DNA from: an uncultured Bacteroidia bacterium
GTDB lineage: Bacteria; Bacteroidota; Bacteroidia; Bacteroidales; UBA932
Assembly (NCBI GenBank): GCA_902789245.1
Contig: CADAND010000010.1
Coordinates: 107,244 to 171,243, forward strand
Reading direction: 5' to 3'
DNA length: 64,000 nt
The position numbers and the translations under genes are program-made. Position 1 is the first letter of the stretch. Each line of letters opens with the position of its first letter. The notes under the pieces were generated by a model. That model did not search any database, had not been told where the DNA came from, and was given only the letters and a program-made list of their open reading frames with translations. Of this stretch, positions 1-8,213 are shown piece after piece.

Positions 1-687
1 CAGCGTCTGATCGAGCGGCACTACCGACCGGTCCCGCGCGTCCCGGAAGGAGAGGAACTCCGCCTGAACCTGGGCGTGAACGCCATGATGGACCTCTCGG
101 ACGGCCTCGCCTCCGACCTGCAGCACATCCTGGACGCTTCGGGAATGGACGCTGAGATTGACCTGGCGGCCATTCCCCTCTCCCTGGCGCTCAAGCATGT
201 TTGCGCCAGCCAAGGCTGGGACCCGGTCCAACTCGCCGTCAGCGGCGGCGAAGACTACGAACTGCTCTTCACCTGCACCCCGCAGGCCGAGGCGCTGCTC
301 AGCGTCCCGCACTTCGTCATCGGCAAAATCACGGACCGCACCCGCGGTACCGCCCGCATCACCTGGCGCGGCGCCCAGGGCCCCGTCGCCCCCGGCTTCG
401 ACCAAAGAAGGGGAAATAAGACAGGTGTCCACAAAAACGGCCACTGGTGCAATAAAAGTGGACACCTCCCCCCCCAAAACCCCCGAAAAGGGCCCAAAAC
501 GCCGACAGGTGTCCAAAAATATCGCGTAGAATGGCTATTCTCTGTACGCCTGTCCCAAGCTGCCAGCATTTCGTCCACCGGATATAGTTGGCAAGGACTG
601 GCTCCCGACGGGCAAAATGCCAAGTCCCTGCCGGCTTCCCGGAGAAGCATGGCGCTGGAATCGGGAACAGAAAACAGGCATTTATAG
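1..687 (+). CDS. thiL: Thiamine-monophosphate kinase, 3' part, with an abnormal C-terminal tail
   Basis: This is the C-terminal part of ThiL, which phosphorylates thiamine monophosphate to thiamine diphosphate; the start lies before the window. The frame is open from base 1. Family motifs are MDLSDGLASDL (from base 82) and GGEDYELLFT (about 244-273), followed by IGKITDR. The family normally ends within a few residues of a GFDHF-like sequence; here GFD occurs at 394-402 and the frame then continues for about 94 codons to a TAG at 685-687. That tail is rich in Lys, Gly, Pro and His, matches no family I know, and is encoded by DNA with repeats. The likely reading is that the native stop was lost by insertion of repetitive DNA. 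Identity is firm; whether the tail is tolerated is unknown. Confidence 0.85.
   Translation, partial: QRLIERHYRPVPRVPEGEELRLNLGVNAMMDLSDGLASDLQHILDASGMDAEIDLAAIPLSLALKHVCASQGWDPVQLAVSGGEDYELLFTCTPQAEALLSVPHFVIGKITDRTRGTARITWRGAQGPVAPGFDQRRGNKTGVHKNGHWCNKSGHLPPQNPRKGPKTPTGVQKYRVEWLFSVRLSQAASISSTGYSWQGLAPDGQNAKSLPASRRSMALESGTENRHL
423..467. repeat. Inverted repeat AGGTGTCCAC...GTGGACACCT with a nearby third copy
   Basis: AGGTGTCCAC at 423-432 is matched perfectly by its reverse complement GTGGACACCT at 458-467, with a 25-base spacer. GACAGGTGTCCA recurs directly at 420-431 and 504-515. The element lies in the abnormal tail of thiL. It looks like the end of a small non-autonomous element or a relic of one, but no transposase is present and the family is not recognised. 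Confidence 0.6.
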
Positions 688-725
688 TTACAGAATCGCA
701 AAATTGCGATTCTGTAACTGTTTTA
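686..725. terminator. Strong palindrome, probable bidirectional terminator between thiL and glmS
   Basis: A 16-bp perfect inverted repeat pairs 686-701 with 704-719 around an A-rich centre and is followed by GTTTTA on the plus strand. It sits between convergent genes (thiL plus, glmS minus) and overlaps the stop codon of the extended thiL frame. Position and shape suit a terminator; the near-zero loop is unusual. Confidence 0.6.
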
Positions 726-767
726 GGGCTTATTCTGTTCCGGAATTCGGACTCGGTACCAGGTGCC

Positions 768-795
768 GGAGATGCCCGATCAGGTCGGGCATGAC
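768..795 (+). repeat. REP-like palindromic repeat, copy A
   Basis: A 28-base unit of the form GGAGAT-stem-TCAGG-stem-GAC with an 8-bp perfect stem (772-779 with 785-792). Three more copies, at 6127-6154, 48751-48778 and 57582-57609, share the flanks GGAGAT and ATGAC and lie in the same orientation, always between genes. Confidence 0.75.
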
Positions 796-806
796 GTGCA
801 GGGGAC

Positions 807-2651
807 CTACTCCACCGTGACGGACTTGGCGAGGTTGCGGGGCTGGTCGACGTCGCGACCTTTGGCGATGGCGACGTGGTAGGCCAGCAGCTGGAGCGGG
901 ATGATGGAGAGGATGGGCTCAAAGCACTCCTCGGTGTCCGGAATCTCGAAGGTCCAGTCGGACAGGGCACTGACGTCGGTGTCCCCTTCCGTGACAACGC
1001 TGATGATACGGCCCTTGCGGGCCTTGACCTCCTGGATGTTGGAGAGGATCTTCTCGTAGTTGCCGCGGCGCGGCGCGATCACGACCACCGGCATCTCCTC
1101 GTCGATCAGCGCGATCGGACCGTGCTTCATCTCGGCGGCCGGATAGCCCTCGGCGTGTATGTAAGAAATCTCCTTGAGCTTCAGCGCACCCTCCAGGGCC
1201 ACCGGATAATTGAAGCCGCGGCCCAGATAGAGGAAATTGTGCGTATAGGTGAAGACCTTCGCCAGATCGGCGATCTGTCCATCGTGCTCCAGGATCTTCG
1301 CAATCTTGTCGGGGATGACCTGCAGCTCCTTCACCAGGGCGGCGCGGCGCTCGTCAGAAACGGTGCCGAGCTGCTCGGCGAGGCTCAGCGCAAGCAGGAA
1401 GAGCGTCGTCACCTGGGCGGTGAACGCCTTGGTGGAAGCGACGCCGATTTCGGGACCGATGTGCGTATAGCAGCCGGTGTCCGTGGCACGGGCGATGGAA
1501 GAGCCCACCACGTTGCAGATACCGAAAAGGAAGGCGCCCGCCTCGCGGGCCAGATTCACGGCGGCCAGCGTGTCGGCCGTCTCGCCGGACTGGGAAATGG
1601 CAATCACGACGTCCGTCGGAAAGATGACCGGACGGCGGTAGCGGAATTCAGATGCATATTCGACCTCGACGGGCTTGCGCGTCAACTCCTCAATCATATA
1701 TTTGCCGATCAGGCCGGCATGCCAGGAAGTGCCGCAGGCGCAGATGACAAAGCGGTTGGCGTTCAGCAGGCGCTCCCGGTTGTCGATGACGCCGGAGAGC
1801 TTGACCTCGCCGAGCTCAGGATGCAGGCGGCCCTGCATGGAAGCACGCAGGGTGCGTGGCTGCTCGAAGATTTCCTTCAGCATGAAATGCGGGAAGCCGC
1901 CCTTCTCGATCTCGCTCAGGCTCAGCTCCAGCTCCCGGACCTCGGGCGTCTGCTCGACGCTGCGCAGGTCCGTGATGCGGAGATCCTCGCCACGGCGGAT
2001 GAAGGCGATCTGCTCCTCACCCAGGTAGACGACCTTGTTGGTGTACTCGATGATCGGAGAAGCGTCGGAGCCGACGAAGTACTCCCCTTCTCCCACGCCG
2101 ATGATGAGCGGACTGCCCTTGCGGGCGGCGATCAGCTTGTCCGGCTGATTCTTGTCCATGATGACAAGCGCGTAGGCGCCGACGACGTGGTTGAGCGCCA
2201 TCGGCACGGCCTCGTCGAAAGAGGCGCCGCGCGAGTCCATCATGTACTGGATGAGCTGGATGACCACCTCCGTGTCGGTCTGGGACTGAAAATGATAGCC
2301 CTTGCGGGTGAGTTCCGTCTTCAGGGCCTGATAGTTCTCGATGATGCCGTTATGGATCAGGGCGAGCTGATGGTTCTCGGAATAATGGGGATGCGAATTG
2401 ACGTCGCTCGGCTCGCCGTGCGTCGCCCAGCGGGTGTGGGCGATGCCCGTGCTGCCGGACACATTCTTATCCGCAGCCGCGGCCTCCAGGTCCTTGACCT
2501 TGCCCTTGGTCTTATAGACGACCAGGTCGCCGCCGTCATTAATCAGCGCGACGCCGGCGCTGTCATATCCCCGGTACTCGAGCCGGGTCAGTCCCTTGAT
2601 CAGAATCGGGTAGGCCTGCCGGCCACCGACATATCCAACAATACCACACAT
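807..2651 (-). CDS. glmS: Glutamine-fructose-6-phosphate aminotransferase (isomerising)
   Basis: GlmS makes glucosamine-6-phosphate from fructose-6-phosphate and glutamine, the first step of amino-sugar supply for peptidoglycan and LPS; cytoplasmic. The 614 residues match the family length. The start MCGIVGY puts the N-terminal nucleophile cysteine at residue 2, so this start is secure. An Ntn glutaminase domain (about 1-215) is followed by two SIS sugar-isomerase domains, with CGTSWHAG and SQSGETAD in the first, and the conserved C-terminus LAKSVTVE. It is the last gene of the minus-strand glutamine block, 12 bases after the PurF-like gene, and converges on thiL. Confidence 0.97.
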   Translation of the reverse strand: MCGIVGYVGGRQAYPILIKGLTRLEYRGYDSAGVALINDGGDLVVYKTKGKVKDLEAAAADKNVSGSTGIAHTRWATHGEPSDVNSHPHYSENHQLALIHNGIIENYQALKTELTRKGYHFQSQTDTEVVIQLIQYMMDSRGASFDEAVPMALNHVVGAYALVIMDKNQPDKLIAARKGSPLIIGVGEGEYFVGSDASPIIEYTNKVVYLGEEQIAFIRRGEDLRITDLRSVEQTPEVRELELSLSEIEKGGFPHFMLKEIFEQPRTLRASMQGRLHPELGEVKLSGVIDNRERLLNANRFVICACGTSWHAGLIGKYMIEELTRKPVEVEYASEFRYRRPVIFPTDVVIAISQSGETADTLAAVNLAREAGAFLFGICNVVGSSIARATDTGCYTHIGPEIGVASTKAFTAQVTTLFLLALSLAEQLGTVSDERRAALVKELQVIPDKIAKILEHDGQIADLAKVFTYTHNFLYLGRGFNYPVALEGALKLKEISYIHAEGYPAAEMKHGPIALIDEEMPVVVIAPRRGNYEKILSNIQEVKARKGRIISVVTEGDTDVSALSDWTFEIPDTEECFEPILSIIPLQLLAYHVAIAKGRDVDQPRNLAKSVTVE

Positions 2652-2663
2652 AACGGTATATAT

Positions 2664-4400
2664 CTAAATGGTTTTCAATACTTTCTCAACATAGTTCACA
2701 AACGCCTCATTGCAGAGTCGGATGCCCCCCGGGGTGGGATAGTGTCCGGTGAAATACCAATCACCGGGATGGTTCGGGCAGGCGCTGTGCAGGCCCTCGA
2801 TGCTCTGGAAGACCAGCTCAACCGGCGTTTGCATACCTTCCGGACGGAGCATCTCCACGATCTTGGCGTTGATTTCCTCCACGGAGAAGGGAGCATAGAT
2901 GTTCCGCACATGGTTCTTGGACAGCGGATCCGTCTTGCAAGCCTGGTAGATGTCGGAAATCAGGTGCTGCATACCGCGCTCCTGCAGCAGGGCGATGGCG
3001 GCGCGGAAGGCGCAGAGCTCCTCGAGATGCGACATGTCGATGCCATAATAGTCCGGGTAACGGATCTGCGGCGCGCTCGAGACCATCACGATCTTCTTCG
3101 GGTGCAGGCGGTCCAGGATCTTGAAGATGCTCTCCCGCAGGGTCGTGCCGCGCACGATCGAGTCGTCAATCACGACCAGGTTGTCCACGCCCGGCTCCAG
3201 CGAGCCATAGGTAATGTCATAGACGTGGGCGGCCAGGTCGTTGCGCTCGTCCCCTTCCGTGATGAAGGTGCGCAGCTTGATGTCCTTGACCACCACCTTC
3301 TCGATGCGCACGTCATGGTCCAGCCGACGCACACCCTCCGTCATGCCGTAGAAGGCCACTTCGGCCGTGTTCGGAATGTAGGAGAAGACGGAATGCGCCA
3401 CGTCGCCGCCGATCGCGTTCAGGATGGCGGGCGTGAGCTGCTCGCCCAGGTGCTTGCGCTCCCGGTAGATATCGCGGTCGGAGCCGCGGCTGAAATAAAT
3501 CCGTTCAAAGGAGCAGGCGCTGTTCTCTTTCGGCTGCTGGATCTGCTCCAGCTGCATCTTGCCGTGCTTCGTCACGATCAGGGCCTGACCGGGACGGAGC
3601 TCATGGATATCGTCGGCCTGCAGGTCGAAAGTCGTCTGGATGACGGGGCGCTCACTGGCCACGACGACGATCTCCTCGTCCTGATACCAGAAGGCCGGGC
3701 GGATGCCCCAGGGATCGCGCACAGCGAACATCTCGCCGCTGCCCGTCAGGCCGCACATCACGTAGCCGCCGTCGAAATGCGGCATCGTCGAGCGCAGCAC
3801 GTTCCCCATCTTCACGTGGTCGTCGATGAATTCCGTAATCTTGATGCCCTCCAGGCCCAGCTCCCGCGCAATGGCATACAGGCGTTCGACCTCGCGGTCG
3901 AGCCGGTGGCCCATCAGCTCCAGGGTGATGTACGAGTCGCCCATGATGCGGGGAGACTGTCCCTGCGCCGTCAGGAAATCGAAAACCTCGTCGATGTTGG
4001 TCATGTTGAAGTTTCCGCACAGGCAGAGATTCTTCGCGCGCCAGTTGTTGCGGCGCAGGAAGGGATGTACGAACTGCAGCCCGCTCTTGCCCGTGGTCGA
4101 GTAGCGGAGATGGCCCATGTAGAGATGGCCCAGGAAGGAGCCGTCGATGGCTTTGATCACCTCGGTGATCGCGTCCTTGCCCATCGCCCGCTCGCGGAAC
4201 ATGTACTCCTCGCCCACCGGTGCGTCCAGGTTGACACAACCCACGCCCGCGCCTTCCTGGCCGCGGTTGTGCTGCTTCTCCATCAGGAGGTACAGCTTGT
4301 TCAACGCGTAACGGTCCGTGCCGTATTTCTGCTTGTAATAAGAGAGCGGTTTGAGGAGACGGATCATCGCCACGCCGCATTCATGCTTCAACACTTCCAT
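2664..4400 (-). CDS. PurF-like amidophosphoribosyltransferase, long Bacteroidota-type paralog
   Basis: A class II (Ntn) glutamine amidotransferase fused to a PRPP-binding phosphoribosyltransferase, 578 residues. The glutaminase cysteine is Cys8 (MEVLKHECGVA) rather than residue 2, so a short propeptide must be removed or the enzyme works differently from standard PurF. HNRGQEGAG follows near residue 44. The PRPP loop VVIDDSIVRGTT is at about 409-420. Standard PurF is roughly 470-510 residues; this is longer and has a distinct C-terminus. It may be the pathway PurF (phosphoribosylamine synthesis) or a paralog beside a normal PurF elsewhere; the window cannot decide. It lies between asnB (35-base gap) and glmS (12-base gap) and may have its own promoter. 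Confidence 0.8.
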   Translation of the reverse strand: MEVLKHECGVAMIRLLKPLSYYKQKYGTDRYALNKLYLLMEKQHNRGQEGAGVGCVNLDAPVGEEYMFRERAMGKDAITEVIKAIDGSFLGHLYMGHLRYSTTGKSGLQFVHPFLRRNNWRAKNLCLCGNFNMTNIDEVFDFLTAQGQSPRIMGDSYITLELMGHRLDREVERLYAIARELGLEGIKITEFIDDHVKMGNVLRSTMPHFDGGYVMCGLTGSGEMFAVRDPWGIRPAFWYQDEEIVVVASERPVIQTTFDLQADDIHELRPGQALIVTKHGKMQLEQIQQPKENSACSFERIYFSRGSDRDIYRERKHLGEQLTPAILNAIGGDVAHSVFSYIPNTAEVAFYGMTEGVRRLDHDVRIEKVVVKDIKLRTFITEGDERNDLAAHVYDITYGSLEPGVDNLVVIDDSIVRGTTLRESIFKILDRLHPKKIVMVSSAPQIRYPDYYGIDMSHLEELCAFRAAIALLQERGMQHLISDIYQACKTDPLSKNHVRNIYAPFSVEEINAKIVEMLRPEGMQTPVELVFQSIEGLHSACPNHPGDWYFTGHYPTPGGIRLCNEAFVNYVEKVLKTI

Positions 4401-4408
4401 AATCGGTG

Positions 4409-4416
4409 CAAAATTA
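4409..4416 (-). promoter_or_regulatory. Bacteroidota -7 box TAATTTTG upstream of the PurF-like gene
   Basis: The minus strand reads TAATTTTG, a perfect TAnnTTTG box, ending 8 bases before the ATG at 4400. Transcription would start at or a few bases before the start codon, giving an essentially leaderless mRNA. No convincing -33 TTG is seen at the right distance. Confidence 0.45.
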
Positions 4417-4435
4417 CACTTTTTTCAGAAAAAAA

Positions 4436-6103
4436 TTACAGCGCATGCTCGTGCACACCGGATACGGCGCGTCCACTGGGGTCGTTCATCCCCTTGAACG
4501 CGGCATCCCATTCCAGCGCCACGGCCGTGGAGCAGGCTACGCTCGCCTCGCTGGGCACGGCGCGGGCAGCACTCTCGCTCGGGAAAAGCTCCGCGAAAAT
4601 CGAGCGATAGTAGTACTCCTCCTTGCACTGCGGCGGATGCACCGGGAAGCGCTCCGCAGCGTGCGCCATCTGCTCGTCGGTAACGGCCTCGGAAGTGATC
4701 TTCTTCAGCGTGTCGATCCAGGAATAACCCACGCCGTCGCTGAACTGCTCCTTCTGCCGCCAGGCGACCTCCTCCGGAAGCATGTCGGCAAAAGCCTCAC
4801 GCACGATCTTCTTCTCGATGGTCGAGCCCGGACACATCTTCGCTTCGGGATTCAGGCGCATCGCCACATCCAGGAACTCCTTGTCCAGGAAAGGAACGCG
4901 ACCCTCCACGCCCCAGGCGGAGAGGCTCTTGTTGGCACGCAGGCAGTCGTAGAGGTGCAGCTTGGAGAGCTTGCGGACCGTCTCCTCGTGGAAGGCGCGC
5001 GCATCGGGGGCCTTGTGGAAATAGAGATAGCCGCCGAAGATCTCGTCGGCCCCCTCGCCGGAGAGCACCATCTTGATACCCATCGACTTGATCACGCGCG
5101 CCAGCAGGTACATCGGCGTGGAGGCGCGGATGGTCGTGACGTCATAGGTCTCCGTGAAATAAATCACATCCCGCAGGGCGTCCAGGCCCTCCTGGATGGT
5201 ATAGTTGATCTCGTGATGGACGGTGCCGATGTGCTCGGCCACCCGCCGCGCCTTCTCAAGATCCGGCGCACCCTTCAGACCCACGGCAAACGAATGCAGG
5301 CGCGGCCACCAGGCCCGCGTCCGCGAATCATCTTCAATGCGCATCGCGCTGTACTGCTCGGCAATGGCCGAAATGACGGAAGAGTCCAGGCCGCCGGAGA
5401 GCAGCACCCCGTAGGGGACGTCGGACATCAGCTGCCGCTTCACGGCACTCATCAGCGCCTCACGCACGGCGAGGGTGGAGGCGGGGCCGTCCTTGACGGC
5501 CTCGTACTCCATCCAGTCGCGCGTGTACCAGCGCTTTACGCCCGGCTCGCGGCTCCAGTAGAGATGGCCCGGCAGGAAGGGCTCGTAGCGCTCGCACTGC
5601 CCTTCCAGGGCCTTCAATTCGCTGGCCACGTAGACCTTGCCGTCGGCGTCGTCGAATCCGATATAGAGCGGGATCACGCCGATGGGGTCGCGGGCGATCA
5701 GGAAGGCATCCTTCTCCACGTCGTAGAGCGCGAAGGCGAAGATGCCGCTGAGATCCTCCAGGAAATCCGGCCCTTTGTCGCGGTAAAGGGCCAGAATCAC
5801 TTCACAGTCGCTGCCCGTCTGGAAATCATATTTCCCGGCATAGCGGCGGCGGATCTCCTGGTGATTATAGATCTCACCGTTCACGGCCAGCACCAGTTTC
5901 CCGTCCGGGGAGATCAGGGGCTGCCCGCCCGACTTGGGGTCCACGATGCTCAGGCGCTCGTGGCAAAGGATGGCGCTGCCGCCACACCAGATGCCGCTCC
6001 AGTCCGGTCCGCGATGGCGGATCCTGCGACTCATCTCCAGGGCCTTCCGACGCAGCGCGTCAGACTGCTCCCTGACATTGAAAATACCGATTATTCCACA
6101 CAT
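4436..6103 (-). CDS. asnB: Asparagine synthase B (glutamine-hydrolysing)
   Basis: AsnB makes asparagine from aspartate, glutamine and ATP in the cytoplasm. The start at 6103 (MCGIIGIFN) is chosen because the catalytic cysteine must be residue 2; the frame is open 13 codons further upstream but that start would bury it. The protein has 555 residues, the family's usual size. The Ntn glutaminase domain (RIRHRGPDWSG, near 27-37) is followed by the ATP-pyrophosphatase synthetase domain with the P-loop SGGLDSSVISA and later SGEGADEIFGGYL. It stands 35 bases before the PurF-like gene and 101 bases after the outer-membrane barrel gene, with a REP-like repeat in that gap. Confidence 0.97.
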   Translation of the reverse strand: MCGIIGIFNVREQSDALRRKALEMSRRIRHRGPDWSGIWCGGSAILCHERLSIVDPKSGGQPLISPDGKLVLAVNGEIYNHQEIRRRYAGKYDFQTGSDCEVILALYRDKGPDFLEDLSGIFAFALYDVEKDAFLIARDPIGVIPLYIGFDDADGKVYVASELKALEGQCERYEPFLPGHLYWSREPGVKRWYTRDWMEYEAVKDGPASTLAVREALMSAVKRQLMSDVPYGVLLSGGLDSSVISAIAEQYSAMRIEDDSRTRAWWPRLHSFAVGLKGAPDLEKARRVAEHIGTVHHEINYTIQEGLDALRDVIYFTETYDVTTIRASTPMYLLARVIKSMGIKMVLSGEGADEIFGGYLYFHKAPDARAFHEETVRKLSKLHLYDCLRANKSLSAWGVEGRVPFLDKEFLDVAMRLNPEAKMCPGSTIEKKIVREAFADMLPEEVAWRQKEQFSDGVGYSWIDTLKKITSEAVTDEQMAHAAERFPVHPPQCKEEYYYRSIFAELFPSESAARAVPSEASVACSTAVALEWDAAFKGMNDPSGRAVSGVHEHAL

Positions 6104-6126
6104 AGGCTTTACTGTTTGTTCCTGTT

Positions 6127-6154
6127 GGAGATTCCGGATCATGTCCGGAATGAC
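6127..6154 (+). repeat. REP-like palindromic repeat, copy B
   Basis: The same 28-base unit as copy A, with stem ATTCCGGA (6131-6138) and TCCGGAAT (6144-6151) around TCATG. It lies 24 bases upstream of the asnB start, in the gap to the outer-membrane barrel gene. Confidence 0.75.
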
Positions 6155-6204
6155 TATAAATGACTAAAACGAAACGACGGTTGTATTCCGATTGAACGAT
6201 ACCG

Positions 6205-6921
6205 CTACGGCTGCAGCGTGAAGCCGATCACGAAGAAGGCCTCCCGGCTGTACGGATTGGCTGCAACCTGCGCGAAGACGGGGATGGAGAAACTGTCCGT
6301 AATGGCGATCTCCTTCGACGCGGTCAGCGAGAGGTTGACCAGCGCGAACTTCTCCGTGCCATAGAAATCCGTGGCGAACGGAACCACGCCGACGGCTGCC
6401 GACCAGTCCGCACCGCCGAGGGTGAACGGAGCGCTGAGTTCCAGATAGCTGCTGAAAGCGCGCTTGCCGGCGGGGTTCACACCGTCGTTGCCGGCGAAGT
6501 TGGTGTACCACTGGATGGCGGCGAAGCCGAAATCATAACCGATATTGGCCTCGAAGACGTGGTTCGTGCAGTCGGAACGGTACATGAAGTAACGGTTCAG
6601 CGGGTCCAGACCCGCATCGAACCAATAATCCGTCACACCGATATTGAAGCCGCCGATCGTGTAGCTTAACGTCAGGTCGAACTCTTTCGTGTCGGCCGGA
6701 TTGGCGATTCCAACCGATCCCCAGGCCGACAGGCTCAGCCCCTTCCAGCCGAGGCCGAGCGTCGGTTGGAAGGACACGCCGCCCAGGTCCAGGCCGCGCC
6801 AGATATAGCGGCTGACGAAGTCAGCACCGACAGAAGCTTCCAGCTTGTCCTGTGCCCTGGCTGAAGTCAGGGAAGTGAAAGGCAGGACTGCAGCAGCGAT
6901 GATAGCTATTATCTTTTTCAT
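6205..6921 (-). CDS. Outer-membrane beta-barrel protein, Gcw_chp/TorF-like putative porin
   Basis: A 238-residue secreted protein. An N-terminal signal peptide (MKK, hydrophobic core, cleavage near SARAQ, residues 1-24) is followed by alternating amphipathic strands and a terminal aromatic-rich strand (FFVIGFTLQP), as expected for an outer-membrane barrel. SRYIWRGLDLGG near residue 37 resembles the SDYxFRG signature of the Gcw_chp family. It follows amtB by 33 bases, so it is probably co-transcribed with PII and AmtB. That context suggests a channel for ammonium or small nitrogen compounds across the outer membrane, but this is inference; the family has no settled substrate. Confidence 0.75.
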   Translation of the reverse strand: MKKIIAIIAAAVLPFTSLTSARAQDKLEASVGADFVSRYIWRGLDLGGVSFQPTLGLGWKGLSLSAWGSVGIANPADTKEFDLTLSYTIGGFNIGVTDYWFDAGLDPLNRYFMYRSDCTNHVFEANIGYDFGFAAIQWYTNFAGNDGVNPAGKRAFSSYLELSAPFTLGGADWSAAVGVVPFATDFYGTEKFALVNLSLTASKEIAITDSFSIPVFAQVAANPYSREAFFVIGFTLQP

Positions 6922-6954
6922 AAGGAATTACATTTTAGAAGTTAAACAAAAGGA

Positions 6955-8175
6955 TTAGGCATTGTAGCAGCTTTCGCCGTGCTCGTAAATATCGAGGCCT
7001 TCCTCCTCAACACGCTTGCCGACACGCAGACCGTGGAGCTTTTTGATGCCGAAGAAGAGCAGGCAGCCAGTCGCAACGGCCCAGAGATCGATGAACGCGA
7101 TGCCAAGGGCCTGCACACCGAAGAAGTGCCAGCCGCCGCCATAGAAGAGACCACCGTCCGTAGCCAGCAGGCCCGTCATGAGCGTACCGAGGATACCGCA
7201 GACGCCGTGCACGCTGGAGGCGCCCACCGGGTCGTCGATATGCAGCTTGCGGTCGATGAATTCGATGGAGTACACCAGGACGATGCCGCAGACCAGGCCG
7301 ATGATGACCGCACCGAGCGGAGACACCACGTCGCAACCCGCCGTGATACCGACCAGACCGGCCAGGACACCGTTGAGGGTCAGGGAGAGGGACGGTTTGC
7401 CATACTTCAACCAGGTGAGGAACATGGTCGCCAAGCCGCCGGCGGCAGCCGCCAGGTTGGTGGTCAGGAACACGTGGGAGATCGCGATGCGGTTCACCTC
7501 ACCGGAGGCAGCCAGCTGCGAACCCGGGTTGAAGCCGAACCAGCCCATCCACAGGATGAAGACACCGAGTGCCGCCATCGTCAGGTTGTGGCCGGGAATA
7601 GCGCGGCTCTTGCCGTCCGGGGCATACTTGCCGATACGGGGTCCGAGTGCGATCGCACCGATGAGCGCCAGCACGCCACCCACGCTGTGGACAATCGCCG
7701 AACCGGCGAAATCGTGGAAGCCCATCTCCGCGAGCCAGCCGCCGCCCCAGGTCCAGTGGCCCTCGATCGGGTAGATGAACAGGGAGATGAAAGCGCTGTA
7801 AACCAGATACATGGAGAACTTCGTACGCTCTGCCATGGCACCGCTCACAATCGTGGCGGACGTGGCGCAGAAAACGGTCTCGAAGATCAGGAAACCCTCC
7901 ACGGGAAGGTCGCTCTTGTAGAAAGACAGGTCACCCCAGTTGGGGGCACCGATGAAGCCGGCGCCTTCGCTGCCGAACATGAAGCCGAAGCCGACAAACC
8001 AGAATAGCAGGGAGCCGAACATGAAGTCCACAAAATTCTTCATCAGGATGTTCGCCGTGTTCTTGCTGCGGGTGAAACCCGCCTCGCACAGGGCAAAGCC
8101 CGGTTGCATGAAGAAAACGAGCATCGCAGCCAACAACATCCATACAGTATCGAGGGAAATAGCTAAATCTTCCAT
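6955..8175 (-). CDS. amtB: Ammonium transporter, Amt/MEP/Rh family
   Basis: An inner-membrane channel for ammonia/ammonium, 406 residues with about eleven hydrophobic segments. Diagnostic motifs are GFALCEAGFTRSKN near residue 26, the region ending AGSAIVHSVGG with the first pore histidine, FNPGSQLAA, and DPVGASSVHGVCGILG with the second pore histidine. The cytoplasmic tail after the last segment ends YEHGESCYNA. It follows the PII gene by 38 bases in the classic glnK-amtB pairing, which implies PII blocks the channel when ammonium is plentiful. No cleavable signal peptide is obvious. Confidence 0.96.
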   Translation of the reverse strand: MEDLAISLDTVWMLLAAMLVFFMQPGFALCEAGFTRSKNTANILMKNFVDFMFGSLLFWFVGFGFMFGSEGAGFIGAPNWGDLSFYKSDLPVEGFLIFETVFCATSATIVSGAMAERTKFSMYLVYSAFISLFIYPIEGHWTWGGGWLAEMGFHDFAGSAIVHSVGGVLALIGAIALGPRIGKYAPDGKSRAIPGHNLTMAALGVFILWMGWFGFNPGSQLAASGEVNRIAISHVFLTTNLAAAAGGLATMFLTWLKYGKPSLSLTLNGVLAGLVGITAGCDVVSPLGAVIIGLVCGIVLVYSIEFIDRKLHIDDPVGASSVHGVCGILGTLMTGLLATDGGLFYGGGWHFFGVQALGIAFIDLWAVATGCLLFFGIKKLHGLRVGKRVEEEGLDIYEHGESCYNA

Positions 8176-8213
8176 AAGGCAATAATTTTGAATGAATTAA
8201 ACAACTACTCACA

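Noticed and set aside
876-4610. A 1244-codon open frame on the plus strand opposite glmS and the PurF-like gene
   Set aside because: It is the antisense shadow of two well-identified genes, produced by high GC and third-position bias; its sequence resembles no protein family.
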